Below are positions 11,981 through 23,499 of a DNA stretch of 64,000 nucleotides, piece by piece; within the stretch, counting starts at the first letter, position 1; each line of letters begins with the position of its first letter. The stretch lies in contig CM060733.1 in assembly GCA_030704615.1 (NCBI GenBank), forward strand, positions 73,408,001-73,472,000, written 5' to 3'. Under the pieces are notes generated by a model. The model saw nothing but the letters and a program-made list of their open reading frames with translations, did no database searches and was not told the origin of the DNA. The stretch comes from Takakia lepidozioides (lineage: Eukaryota; Streptophyta; Takakiopsida; Takakiales; Takakiaceae). The position numbers and the translations under genes were made by a program.

Positions 11981-13917
11981 GTGATGGTGCGGTCACGTCC
12001 CCATCGGTACATGGAGGATGATTTCCGGAACGTTTATGCATCTGTACGGCCACCCAACCCGGGTTCGAATAATGGTGTGGTTGACATACCTCCACAAACA
12101 CCTCGGCGCCGTAGACTCGATGATGTGCCAATTGTACCACATGTGCCTGAACAAGCCCCCGGGCATCCCATTCCGCTTCCTTTGCCGCCTCAAGGCCCTA
12201 GGCCTCGAGGTCCAGAGCCATGAGGCCCCAATCGGCCCACATTCGAGGAACCCCCGCCGAAGGAGTGTTGGTGCAAGAAGTGTTGGGCACGGACACTACC
12301 GGGGTTTCGACCAGTCATGCGTTCGGCACACATTGTTGCGGACCACTACAAGAGAAATGGACTTGCAGATGCGGCAAGGGTGAGTCTCTAAGAACACATC
12401 ATACTAGCATTGATACTTTAGGGTTGTTCTAGTGTTTTGTAAATGTGACACAAGTTCAGTTAACTTAAATCTCTTGGGTAGGAACACAAATGGCTAATTA
12501 TTAAATCATATAAATGTATGTGCAGCCACGAGTCTTTGCCCAGGCGCGCAACCTCATTGCATCACAAGCATATGAGATGGGCCTTGCTTCGGAGTTGGAG
12601 GTCCATCTTGTGCTGGATGTGACCGTGTTTTTCCCTCAAGAGGCGGTAGATAGAATCCGTGAGACAAAGGGCTATGGATGGGCGCACAACCGGTTCGGTA
12701 GTCGGGCCGGACCATGGCCACCAACATCGACATCCCGGCCTTGTACCTCATCCACCACCGGCCAACGTTCCTACATGTCCTCCCGAGCTTGTACCTGCTC
12801 CACTATCTCCTGTTCCATGTCCACCATCTGCTCCCCTTCTATCTGATCCACCACCCGCCAATGTTCCCACATCTCATCCCGGCCTTGTACTTGCTCCACC
12901 ATCTCTTTTCCTTGTACATGATCCACCACCGTCCGACGTTCCCACATCTCATCCCGGCCTTGTATTTGCTCCACCATCTGATCCTGATCCATGTCCACCC
13001 TTTCTACCCTATGTGCCTGATCCAATACTACCAGTGGTACTCGACGCTCCCACATCTCTTCCCCTTGTACTTTCTTCCGCACCTCTTGATCCATTCCCAC
13101 CATCTCTTCCCATTCCACCACCTCCAGATGTAGCTTCTACACCCCCACCTTCTGTAGCATTCCACCCTCCCCTCCCCAAGAGCCATGTTGGGACTACAGG
13201 ACGTCGTGCACCTCGTACTCCCCGCAATGTAGGGCCCGTCCTGCACTTGAGGTTCATCGGGCCGAGGATCCAAACATCCGGGACCAGAACGATAGAAGGT
13301 TGCTCATGAGATCAATCAACCCCACTTGTTGGATGACCTCCCTTAGCCCTCCTACTCCTATTCCTGAGAATGAGCCATTCGTTTATTGGGGTAGGCGCTA
13401 TTGTGTAAGACCCGCAACTAACCCGGCCATGGGTCGTGGGCTCTTTGCGGTGGATGACATCCCAGTTCCCCGTAGAAGAGATCGGATAGTGGACTAATTG
13501 TTTCCCTATTTTGGTCCCTACTACACCACAGCTAAGTGGGGCACATTGCGTCGGGTGGCCCCTTAAATACGGCCTTTTGTTCTATGCGTGAACGATATTG
13601 ACATACGAGAGCGGATGTTGAGTCCCACGGAGAGAATTTATTGTGATGGCGACCCCGATGTCTTCAGCAATGTTGCAGGGCTCATCAATAGCTCCATTGG
13701 TGACTCCAGACGAACCGATGTACTATGGGATGAGCGACATGATGGGGATAGGAGACTAGTGCCTTCGATATCCACATTTGTCATGACATGTGCATGTAGG
13801 ACAATTAGGGCCGGATCCGAGTTGTTTGCCTCATATGAGTTCTCTGAGGAGGCATGGAACTGTAGGGATAACCATCAGTGGGATGTGTTCTGGAGACATG
13901 TTAGAAACAATCGGTAG
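11981..13917 (+). pseudogene. Proline-rich gene ending in a SET-like domain (broken)
   Basis: One exon (11,981-12,378) follows acceptor tgaaatag and ends at donor gtgagt. A second starts after tgtgcag (about 12,527). It continues through a long Pro/Leu-rich region with repeated VPTSHPGLV-like units (12,720-13,190) and then a SET-like domain (13,340-13,860). SET hallmarks are NPAMGRGLFAVDDIP (N-terminal GRG-F), VFSNVAGLINSS (the N-H-S-like motif) and IRAGSELFASYEF (the G-E-L-x-x-Y motif). Two in-frame TAA stops (13,495 and 13,564) interrupt the domain, and frames shift in the Pro-rich part. SET proteins transfer methyl groups to lysines, usually on histones. The gene sits between TNP2 parts of the same orientation, so it may be CACTA cargo. 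Confidence 0.6.
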
Positions 13918-14243
13918 GGATTCACAAAGAACCATGTTGGGTTGTTTGCAACTTGTCATGCGTTTATATACATATTTTTTACGATCGACATGGTGTCGAC
14001 ATTGTGATAATTGCATGTCCACTTCTCAATTGGCATATCAAACAATATATACAATATTTCATAACATGAATCATCGTCGTCATTGCTTGAGCATTCCATA
14101 TTTACTTTCATCCTTAAAAATAAAATGAAATCTTGGGCCTAACCTTTTAGATGGCTGGAAGAAAAGTACCAACACCACTAACATGTAATTTGAATAGAAC
14201 ATTGTATATTGTACTGAATAAATTGTTTTGGTCTTCTAATTAG

Positions 14244-14643
14244 GTGCATGCACCAGAAGTGTATGCATCGAGGCACCAACCATCTCATACCGGCATTGAG
14301 GTAGAGAATGTTGACTATGGCGAGGAGGACCATGAGATGAATGAGGCCGGTGCACCCCACTTGCATATTCCCGAAGACGTTGCAAGGGATGTTCCCAATG
14401 TTGAGGATGGTTTGGACCTTGATGAGGTCAGAGCCATGGAGGATCTTTTAATGAACCATTTGGGTGTCGAGGGACAACACATTGGGGATCATCACGATAC
14501 GTCCACGGTGGATGGAGAAGATCCGGGTCCAAGTGCAATGGAGGATGAGGCCAACACACCGTTGTACAAAGGGGCGAAAGTCAGCAGGCTTTCCACCATA
14601 TTGTTATTGCTTAATTTGCAAACCAGGTTTGGCATAAGCAATT
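14244..14643 (+). pseudogene. CACTA TNP2-type transposase, N-terminal part
   Basis: The exon begins after acceptor ttctaattag. An acidic leader is followed by LYKGAKVSRLSTILLLLNL and QTRFGISN, which match the conserved start of the TNP2 transposase region (LY-G-x-x-x-x-LS-x-LLLLNL). The reading stops at 14,646 where an LTR-like insertion begins. The next expected part of TNP2 is found on the opposite strand at 16,640-15,690. Confidence 0.7.
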
Positions 14644-15540
14644 TTTGAGAGGGGGAGGGATAATGTTAGAGGGTTGTCAGGGACTTAGACAGTTTTACGG
14701 GTTCTGTGGGGTACCCTTAATTTTTGAGCAGACTTACGGATGGTAGACTTAGACCAACATAGGCCTTAGGGGTGGTAGACAGGCTTACACAGTCAGTCAC
14801 AGCCTTACACAGTTAGACACAGCTTGACACAACTTGTCACAGTCTGACATAGCCTTATACAGCTTATCACAGCCTGACACAGCTTGTCACAGCCTTACAC
14901 AGCCTATTACAATCTATCACAGCCCGACACAGCCCGACACAGTCAACCACAGCCTGACACAGCTTCACACAGCCTGTCACAGCCCGACACAGCCAGTCTC
15001 AGCTTGGCACAGTCACAACATTCACAATTTGACACAGCCCGTCACAGCATTCACAGGGAACGGTTACCATGGCAGGAAACGACTGTGTGGGAATGACATC
15101 TGCAGAGGGAACGTGCATTCTGTCTTGATGACAGTTAGTTAGTTAGGAAGTTAGAATAGCTTGCAGGTAGAATAGGCATAGTAGCAACAGGGAGGACACT
15201 TCTGGGATCACGACTTGGTCATCAGGGGAGGAGAGGATGATCTGGAGCTGAGGGATGGAGAGTGCAGTGGAGGAGGAGACACGAATTGTTGGTGCTTGAT
15301 TCATGCAAGCTGTAGAGTTGTACTGTAGAGCAGAATAGAGAGTGGGTTTGGCCTGATACATGATAGATATTAATCTGATACACATTCCATACTCGCACTG
15401 TGTAGAGAGATCTGAGTGAAGCTGTGGAATGAATGGATGAGTGATTGGAACCTGGTAGATTGCTGAAGCAATCTAATACTTAAACATAGACAATAAGGTA
15501 ACTTGCTAATATGAATGTGAGAAGGAATACAAATAGGAAG
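14644..15540 (+). mobile_element. LTR-like insertion with polypurine tract and CACAG repeats
   Basis: A purine tract (gagagggggagggataa, 14,647-14,663) is followed by TGTTAGAGGG, the usual signature of a polypurine tract next to the 5' end of a 3' LTR. From 14,760 to 15,060 there is a degenerate 10-20-bp repeat (acacagcctgacacagc and variants). The same type of repeat occurs inside the gypsy coding region near 20,560-20,700 on the other strand. I could not find the far LTR end or a second LTR, so the element is truncated. It interrupts the TNP2 reading frame. Confidence 0.5.
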
Positions 15541-15689
15541 TACCCCCCCCATACACTAGCTGTAGGTCATGACTGATTGTTCTGAGCGGGCTGAGTGCTT
15601 AGAGATATCCAACTCTTCTATCTTGGAGTTCCCACCTCGGATAGCGAAGGGATGGGTGAGTAAAAGCCGCTCGACAACAGCTAACATAA

Positions 15690-16640
15690 TATGGCCCTTC
15701 TTGATAGCAAGATAGGGAGGGATGTTGTAATTAACGAGTGTCAAAGGCCAAGTTGAATGGCTACTAGACTGGACTGAGAATGGATTGACACCATCCATAG
15801 ACAAGCCGAGACGAACATGTCTAGGATCTTTGGAAACCCTCGAAATATTGCAGGTAACATTGGTACAGTGGTACAAGGGTGCAGCCTGCCAACAGCAGTA
15901 CAATTTCAGCTATGTTACACAGTCATGGAAAAGTGACAAAACCACCAACAAGTTCAGCACAGCCTTGGCCACTAAAGAGCTTTGTCTGCAAATGTGTATG
16001 CTCTTCATTCTCCTGTCACACATGAAAGGCTTGTGGACAATTTGACTCATGAAAACATTACTCTAGTGCAGTCCAGTGCAGAGGCGTGATCTCAGAAAAG
16101 GCCATTTCTCCTCAGTGTGTTTCCATGCTTGAGAATCATGGGGGCCACACACCTTTCTCGGGGGGGTTCGATGTGTCGCATGCCACTTCATGAGTTGTGC
16201 GAAGGATGGACTCCGAAATTGTGCTTTCAAGCGTGGGATGATTAGAAAATAATGCATTTTCTAACCCCACCCACAAGCAATATGACAAAATCAACTTCAT
16301 GTTTATATTTCCATGTACTCTCATATTACACATACATACATATGAATTGCACGACATACAATGGAAATTAGATAATTTACCTTTCGTGGGATCTTCTTTC
16401 CTTGGACATCATCTTGGTATCTAGATTGTTTGCACCGGGGACATGTGGTAGCACACTCATGGTCTCCATAGTACAAGGTCCGATCACAAGGACATGCACG
16501 GATAATTTTGTAACCCATCCCCACTTAGTCAAGGACTTGTCTTGCTTCTTTTCTCGAGCGTGGCATTTCTTACTCTAAATCGGGGGCGAGGATGTAGTCT
16601 CCAATAGTGCGCATGATTGCAGACGTGTCCTCATGGTTTA
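15690..16640 (-). pseudogene. CACTA TNP2-type transposase, middle part (inverted)
   Basis: On the minus strand the order is: TIGDYILAPD; then GMGYKIIRACPCDRTLYYG and CPRCKQSRYQDD (16,540-16,382, donor AAG|gtaaat); then FLIIPRLKAQFRS, LMKWHATH and SQAWKHTEEKWP (about 16,250-16,090); then DPRHVRLGLSMDGVNPF and STWPLTLVNYNIPPYL (15,840-15,700). These are consecutive blocks of TNP2. A TAA replaces a codon just before GMGYK. About 240 bp separate KWP from the block that should follow directly, either an intron or a small insertion. Homology ends after IMLA near 15,690. Confidence 0.8.
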
Positions 16641-19600
16641 CTTAGGATCGGAAAACCTTTGTGAACGAGGACACTTCTGTCGGTGAGAGTCCCGTGGAGG
16701 GCTCTGTGTGCGAGCCCGAGCCCTGTCGCTAGCTGGTGGAGATGATTGTCCCCCAAATGGAAATGACTGCCCTTCCTTCGGCTAATAAGGAGGTAACTTC
16801 TTCGGCATAGGAGATCCTCGTCGTTTCTTCTTTGCCATTTGTATTGCATAGTCCTCAGCCATGTCAAAAGGTTCCTCCATAGAACCAGTAGTATCAGAAT
16901 CATCTTCCCCCCGTGGGCTTTTGGTGCCCGGACCTTAAGTGGCTTCTCAGGAATCCTGCGTGGCATACGGTGTTGGCCCACCATGTCTGGAAGCTGAAAC
17001 TTTAAAACTTGTATCAATCTCTTGCGGGCAAAATTAGTGTACTCCCGCAGCTCCTTGTCCGTATAGGTGAGGGGTGTGCCAATGACATTGGAACAGTGTA
17101 ACCATTTCCTGGCTTCATGTCCCTTAGAAAAAATGTGATCAAGAACCAAATTTTCTTTGGCCAAGTTGTCCAAAGCAAAATTGAACCAAGAACGAAGTTG
17201 GGGATCCTTCTGCAGCATGATCCTCACATCATACAAATATGTATGGGATGGAATTGAAGGTATCACCCAATGATCCTCAGACTTGGAATAAGTCTGAAAT
17301 TGCATCTGCATCTTTTGCTGCTCAACGTGATAGCGTGAAATGAAACAAGCAGCATAGTATAGTCCACAACCCATGACCAAACTAGGTACCTCCTTGGTCT
17401 TGGTGTAGATGTACCCATGAACAATCTGGAAGGCAGTCGACCTGCTGTGGTTGCTGTGATATTGGTGCCACTGTCCCTCCTATTGTTGGCAAGCCTTGCA
17501 CCTCCTGTGATGAAGATTGGAAAATCAGAGTCCTGGCATGCATATAAGTAGCCATGAGCTGTTCCTCAAGAACAAAGACCCTTTTGTCAATGTTGGAACT
17601 CAAGTCATCCACTTGAGTCTGCAGCCCTTCCACATCCTCCTACAACTCAGCTATACGACTATAGATATTGTCTATAGTGGCTGTGGCAATGTTCTGCACC
17701 CATAGCCTGAGATCATTCATTTCCTCTTGGGTGAGCTTCCTTGGTGCCTTCCCTTCCACAGGTCCTTGTGTTAACCACTCTTGCAACAGATGATTATCCA
17801 CGACGTCCTGTATAGCACCACGGAGATCCTGCTCCTCCTTGAGTCTGTACATGTCCAACTGCTGCTGTAAAGCCTCCATGCGCTTTGCATGAGGTTCAAC
17901 CAGAGCTGCATAGGCAGCAGACAGATTATTGGCTTCTTTCCAGGCTTTACAGTCACAGAAAGCTCATTCTCCTGTACTATGAGTTTTTGCTGCAACTCAA
18001 GGATGTACCTGTCCTTCTGGGCATCAATCTGACTGTACTGTTGAAAGGTATCCTCATTGCAACAAATAGTAGCCTTCAAGTCAGCAATGAGTTTTGCCTG
18101 CTCCACTGACTCAGCCTCCACCATTAAACATCTCTCAGCTTGATTCTTAACCTCTAATGCAGTCAGCTCCAGAGTAGTTGTTAGTGTGGCACATTGGCTG
18201 GTCATTTTCTGATGAATTGTTTCCAACTCTGTATGAAGCAACTTCACTGCTTCACCTGCAATTGCTATAGCTATTGCTTATGGACTTCATGCAACTTCTC
18301 TTGCTCCAGACCTGCTTCAATCAAGTTTTCCTTCGCAAGCTGTAGAGCAAATTGAGTGTCCTCCAACTCTTTCTGGAACTTAAGGTTGGTCTCCACATCC
18401 ACCTTATTTGCACACTCAGTGGCAATTCTTGCCTCAAACTCTTGCTTGAGCTCCTCCTCAATGCTGCCAATTGTGTGGAAGGAACATGGGATTTCACATA
18501 GGTGCCCAACAAATTAAGTGTCCTGCTTATGGAACTCATAAGCATGGCCTGCTGTGGGTCTTCATAGAGAACTTGCTGCTGTTCTCCCTGATCCTCCACA
18601 GTTTGATGTTTCACAAACCAGTCAGGCCATGATCCCACAGGATCTTCTTCCTGAGCAACCTCATCCTCCACAGGTGCTATAGTGCCCTTGCACTCTACCC
18701 TTTTAACCTCCTCCACAGGTTTGGACATGACTTGCACAACAGGGATTTCCTTGGTCAGACTCTGCATCTTTGGTACTACTGGTTCTCCAACTATGCCAGA
18801 GTTTTCTTAGAGAAGGTCACATTTCTCAAATTCTGCCACTACTTGCTCTGTAGTGGGGATGTCCTACCCTTCTCCCTCCACAGCAAGAGGCTCTGGTGTG
18901 ACAGTATGTACAATCTGAGTTACCCCTGGGACAACCGGGTCAACTGGCTGTGGTGGCTGTGGTACTGAGGTAACTTCTTCCTCCCTCTCCAAAGGCCGTG
19001 CTTCTAGCAATAACAGCCCCTTGTGTTGTTGCTCCTCACCCTGCACAAGAACTATGGAAACATCATCTTGTGGTTTCCTTGTAGCTAGTGGATCTGCCAC
19101 TACAATCGCATCCCGCTTCTGTCTCTTGGACTGGTGCTGCCCCTCCAATCCCCCTTCACCTTGTGAAGAACACTGCTCCTCAACTGTAGTTGTGCTCCTC
19201 CCATCATTTGCGTTCTCGCGCATCAAGCAAACAAGAGTCAAAGATAATTTGTGCAATTATTGGGCCAGACACAATGATCGGGGACTTAGCAGTAGTATTT
19301 TGTAACCGCTTCATCTCCTCCACCAAACCATTGTAGATCATCTCCGCCCAAACTACATCCTCTCCTCTCAAGATCTGCTAAGATACTGTTGGTTCTGGCA
19401 AACTTTTAGTATTGGCCAACTTCCCTTAACCCTGGATACTCGGCCTTGGTGCAGGTGTATCTCTGGGTTCCGAAGAAACTCGTTTCTTGGAACATATCCC
19501 CTATTTGCAATCTTGCCCTGTGTTCATCCACGTTCACATTACCAGATGGCAATTCAAACAGTTGTTGCAAGTACTGCGGAGTAATCTCTGTATCCACTCC

Positions 19601-20284
19601 CTTCACCTTGGTAACTCCTGTTCGAGGCTCAAAGTTCTGGATGAATTGGATCATCAACCCGTGATGATGCAAAGACCACTCTTTGCGTAACAACCCTTCC
19701 AATCGCAGCTCCTTCAGCAGCTGCACTACCTGTGGCGTAGCAATTGTTTGCTTCTGTAGAATCATGGTGCTCTTCACCCTGAGATCCTCCATCCCTCTAA
19801 TTCTCTTCATCTTGGACAAACAAAAAGGCCTTGTTTGGAATAGTTGTAGGAAAGCTTGCAGGGCGTAAAGCATGAAAGTATGGTTGGCACAGAATGGAAC
19901 GGGTAAATGATTGTAAGCCTGTGGGGCTTGCAAATAGTGAGTGAGAGAGAATGTACTTTCAACCCGTCCGTCCTTGTGCCACTGCATAAGAAGTAAAGCT
20001 AGCATATAGTCTGTGATATCCGCCATAGCTACAAAGCTATAGCTTTGATTGCCCCTCCCGTTGAGACGTTGGTTATCCGAAGCAACCCCTACTCTTCCGC
20101 TCATAACTTTTTTAATTTCTTGTTCTCGTTTCTTGAATGGAACCACTTGCACGAAATTCCCGCTCTTGATTGGTCGTTGCCTCAATGGGTAATTTCTCAA
20201 TTTCACCTTCATCTGTTCACATTCCAAATTGGAATGCCCACTAGGACTGCACATGTGGCAAAGGTCCCCCTTTGCCGGAGGCAT
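16631..20284 (-). pseudogene. Long decayed ORF with CCHC knuckle and coiled coils, downstream of gypsy pol
   Basis: Read right to left, the frame begins with a CCHC zinc knuckle (C-x2-C-x4-H-x4-C, CHMCSPSGHSNLEC, 20,255-20,214). Next comes a globular stretch to 19,406 containing EWSLHHHGLMIQFIQ, VKGVDTEITPQYLQQLFELP and similar. Low-complexity acidic and Gln-rich segments follow. Heptad-rich coiled coil then occupies about 18,350-17,400, and a basic/aromatic tail ends at 16,631. The EITPQYLQQLFELP type of sentence resembles plant-mobile-domain-like or Gag-like regions of plant retroelements. It is broken in at least six places. It is probably a gag-like or extra ORF of the adjacent gypsy element; the function is not established. 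Confidence 0.5.
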
Positions 20285-20295
20285 AAAGGGTTCCG

Positions 20296-22377
20296 TTACC
20301 TGCCCTCTGGATGCATTAATGGGCCCGTAATTAGTGTACCGGGTAGGTACTTTGACGGCCCCGTTTGTCTTCTTGCATGATGACGCCCGCTATTGCAGTA
20401 CATGCAATGCGGAGCGCTTTGCCCCTTAGGCCACGTGTTTGAATTCAAACACTCTAACGTCTCCCTCTGTCCGCGTGGCACATTCTCCGAGTTTGACTTC
20501 CAAACTGCCTTTACACTCACCGGCCACTTTGCTGACGTTAACCCGTGTCCACCTGTCACTGACCTTATGGACTGTACAACCTGTGTGGGCTGTGTTGGGC
20601 TGTGATAGGCTGTGTCAAGCTGTTGTGAGCCGTGATATGCTGTGTTAAACTGTGGTGGGCTGTGATATGTTGTGTTAGACTGTGGTGGGTTGTGATAGCT
20701 GTGTGAACACCCGTGTTCTCTGCTATGGCCATACACATTCGGCTTTACAACAAATGCTTCATGCTCCGCTGGTGTTACCGGTGTAGTCTGTGACTGCATC
20801 TGTGTTTCAAGATGCAAATCATGCTGCGATGGTCTATCATGGATACCACTGTATCCCTTCAACTTATTGGCATTGACTTTACCAAGCATCTCTTTGTTAA
20901 TGGTTTGTAACATGGCTGTGTTGTTATCATACATCTTATGTATGACATAAGGCCCTTTCCATGGTGACTTAAGCTTAGAAGCTTTAATCTTTCCCTTCTT
21001 CTGCAACCACAGTACCAAATCACTTGTCTTAAAAGTCTTCAATTTACCTTCATCAAACTGATCCCTTCCTCTTCATCAATTCTGGTCATGTTATCCTGCA
21101 TCAGCACGTACTTCTTCCACATGATATAATTCATGTTTCCTTACTTTGAATCCTCCAATTCCATTCTCCTTCCCCATTCAGTTCTCATGGTAGGTAATTT
21201 ATACCATAAACTAATTGGAATGGTGTATACTTAGTGGTGACTTTATATGAAGTCCTGTATGACCACAAAGCTGTCAACAGCTTTGTATCCCAGTCTGTTC
21301 TGTTTGCATTGACTATCTTAGCCAAAATAGTGCATAATGTTTTGTTGGTGGCCTCTGCCTGTCCATTGCCCCGTGGGTAATATAGGTTGTACTCTTCCTG
21401 TGCACAATCATGAACTCTTTAGTCAATAGTTCTATGGTCTCATTGATGAAATGACTTCCTGGGTCAATGATAAATTCCAGGGGGCAGCCAAATCTTGTAA
21501 GTATGTTCTCATATAGGAACCTTGCTGTGGACTTAGCTATGTTGTCCCTCAGAGCCTTAGCTTCCACCCACTTTGTAGTGTAATCAGTGGCTGTGATTAT
21601 ATACTTGTTCTGTGTATTCCTGGCTGGTGGGTTAATTGGTCCAACAAAGTCTAGTCCCCATTTCTGAAATGGTTCAGTAGGCATCGTAGGATGCAAAGCC
21701 ATCTTCCCAGATCTTTGCAAAGGTCCTAGCCTCTGACACTCATCACAACCCTTGCAATACTTGTGTACATCTTTGAACAAAGTAGGCCACCAGTAACCTG
21801 CAAGTAGTATTTTTCTACTGGTAGTCTCCTCTCCAAAATGACCTCCAGCCACTCCTTTATGAACTTATTCCAAAACTTTATTTACTTCATGGTGGTATAA
21901 GCATCGTTTAAGAACTCCATCAAGTCCTAGCTTATACAATCTTCCCCCTATCATAGTGTATGGTAAAGCCTTGATAGCTATTCTTTTCCTTTGCTCCTTC
22001 CCATAACTGGGTGGGCACTGACCATGAGTAAGGTAGTATCTGATTGGCCACTGCCAATCTAACCAATCATCTGCACTTCCATGCACCTCCACTGCAAATA
22101 AACTCGCATCAGGCAGCTGGTCGTCTACTCCCGTGGCGACCTCTCCTGTTGATAGCCGTGACAAGTGATCTGCCTCAAGATGCAAATGGCCAGGCTTGTA
22201 AACAACTTCGAATTCAAACTCGTGCAAGATTATCATCCATCTTGCTATCCTGCCACTTATCAAAGGCTTGTTCACCAGATAAATCAAAGCTTGATGATCC
22301 ACATAAAACATAAACTTCCTTTCCAATAGGTAATGCCTGAATTTCTTGACTGCATAAATCATTGCCAAAGCCTCTCT
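20296..22377 (-). pseudogene. Ty3/gypsy polyprotein: RNase H and integrase part
   Basis: Order on the minus strand: the RNase H end (REALAMIYAVKKFRHYLLER, FYVDHQALIYLVNK, EADHLSRLS; 22,377-22,180); the H2C2 zinc finger (GHF..., YCKGCDECQRLG; 21,845-21,720); and the integrase core. Integrase has its first Asp in GLDFVGP, its second in EFIIDPGSHFIN (SDQG in intact relatives) and its Glu in QAEATNK. That last residue is only reached after a frameshift near 21,380. A C-terminal region (21,042-20,296) has LVLWLQKKGKIKASKLKSPW and WKGPYVI, then a degenerate TAYHSPTQP-type repeat. The 5' end is cut exactly inside RNase H at 22,377. The missing piece lies in opposite orientation at 22,920-23,171. Confidence 0.88.
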
Positions 22378-22378
22378 T

Positions 22379-22675
22379 AGTTGTATACAGCAGATTCTAG
22401 ATGAGGCAAGCGTCAAGAAAATGAAGATGAGGGAGGAGGCAGCAGCTATTAGAGCCCGTAAGGCTTGTAGAGTTGTCTTGGATTCTGCTGAGGAAAGTGG
22501 GGGAGAAGAGGCAGAAGATTCCCAGGAGGTGAGGTGGACAGTCCCCCAAGGAGAGGACGGAATTTTTGAGAGGCATAGTGGAACTGATGCATCTCAGAGC
22601 TCGGAGGATGGGGGGGATGAGGGGGATGAGGAGGAAGGTGGGGCAAGTTCCTCGGAGGGTGTAGGAGAGTAGTGC
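22379..22675 (+). pseudogene. Stray last exon of the ParB-like/methyltransferase family (copy 4 fragment)
   Basis: From the word tagttgtatacagcagatt onward the DNA is closely similar to 33,990-34,185 of copy 2. It encodes MKMREEAAAIRARKACR..., SAEESGG and EVRWTVPQGEDGIFERH, followed by an acidic Ser-rich tail and a TAG stop. The tail shows what the copy 2 end (FERHTAYH) has lost. The fragment starts immediately at the gypsy inversion breakpoint, so it arrived with the rearrangement. The downstream 240 bp is unassigned and may be the 3' UTR of this family. Confidence 0.8.
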
Positions 22676-22919
22676 CCATTCCGGCTATGACAATTAGGAC
22701 ACACTTGTATAGATGTGGCTTGCCACAAAATTTGCAATAAAATGTTGTATTTCATTGCTATGACGAGTCCACTGGTGCCACATTCCAACTTCACATGACC
22801 CTATTTCCGTGCCTCCTAACCCTATTTTTGTGGAGACACAATGGTCCGCCCATGTTTTTTTTTTTTTCCGCTCATGCTCATGCCGCTCATGAAATAGCAG
22901 CCCCCCATTGAGCAAGCTT

Positions 22920-23171
22920 CTGAAGAAGGATGCAGTGTTTGCATGGACAGCTGAATGTCAATAGGCATTTGAAGCACTTACATTGTCAGTAACAACTACA
23001 CCTGTGTTGATTAACCCTCACTGGCATGTAGTATTTCATGGACACTGTGATGTCTCAGGAGAAGCATTGGGAGCTGTGTTAGCCCAAAATGTCACAGGAA
23101 ACATAGATTCACCTGTGTACTATGCTAGCAGATTGTTGAACAGTGCGGAGAGGAACTATAGCACTACTAGA
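22920..23171 (+). pseudogene. Ty3/gypsy reverse transcriptase/RNase H fragment
   Basis: The frame reads LLKKDAVFAWTAECQ, a TAG stop, AFEALT, then FHGHCDVSGEALGAVLAQN, YYASRLLNSAERNYSTT, the canonical RT/RNase H junction. It stops at ACTACTAGA (23,171). The next expected residues (REALAMIYAVKKF) start the minus-strand piece at 22,377. The two pieces therefore complement each other. Confidence 0.85.
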
Positions 23172-23470
23172 TTCTTCGATCTAGAGGCAGTCCGCATCAG
23201 CATTTCCTGCTTGTCCGGCCCCAAGCCCAACTGTTTTCCTTTCAAGAACTCGTTGTACCTTCATTGCTGCATGATTGACCTCACAATGTCCTCCATTGTG
23301 GCAGTGAGGATGTCCACCAGATGCGCCGCAGAGGAGGCACGCCAGGAAGAATGTACTGATTCGGCCATGTTTGTTGTCGACATGTCGGTGTCGGAGTCGA
23401 GACACATTTCCTGCATATGCACATGTTGAGGTTACAAGCAAGTTACAAATAATGAGTAGCATAATATCTG
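23171..23470. repeat. About 300-bp direct duplicate of 24,192-24,475
   Basis: Both blocks start attcttcgatct and run through the same transposase exon (minus-strand NMVESMHSSWRASSA... and QQCRYNEFLKGK) to acaagcaagttacaaataat, with only scattered differences. The left copy lies beyond the C-terminal exon of transposase B, so it is a displaced extra copy of an internal exon with part of its intron. Its left edge is the gypsy junction at 23,171. Confidence 0.88.
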
Positions 23471-23499
23471 AGGAACTGGAAATGCGTGGGCCGGGACAT

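Noticed and set aside
12714-13133. His/Leu/Pro-rich open frame and its minus-strand mirror
   Set aside because: Shadow frames of the proline-rich part of the SET-like gene.
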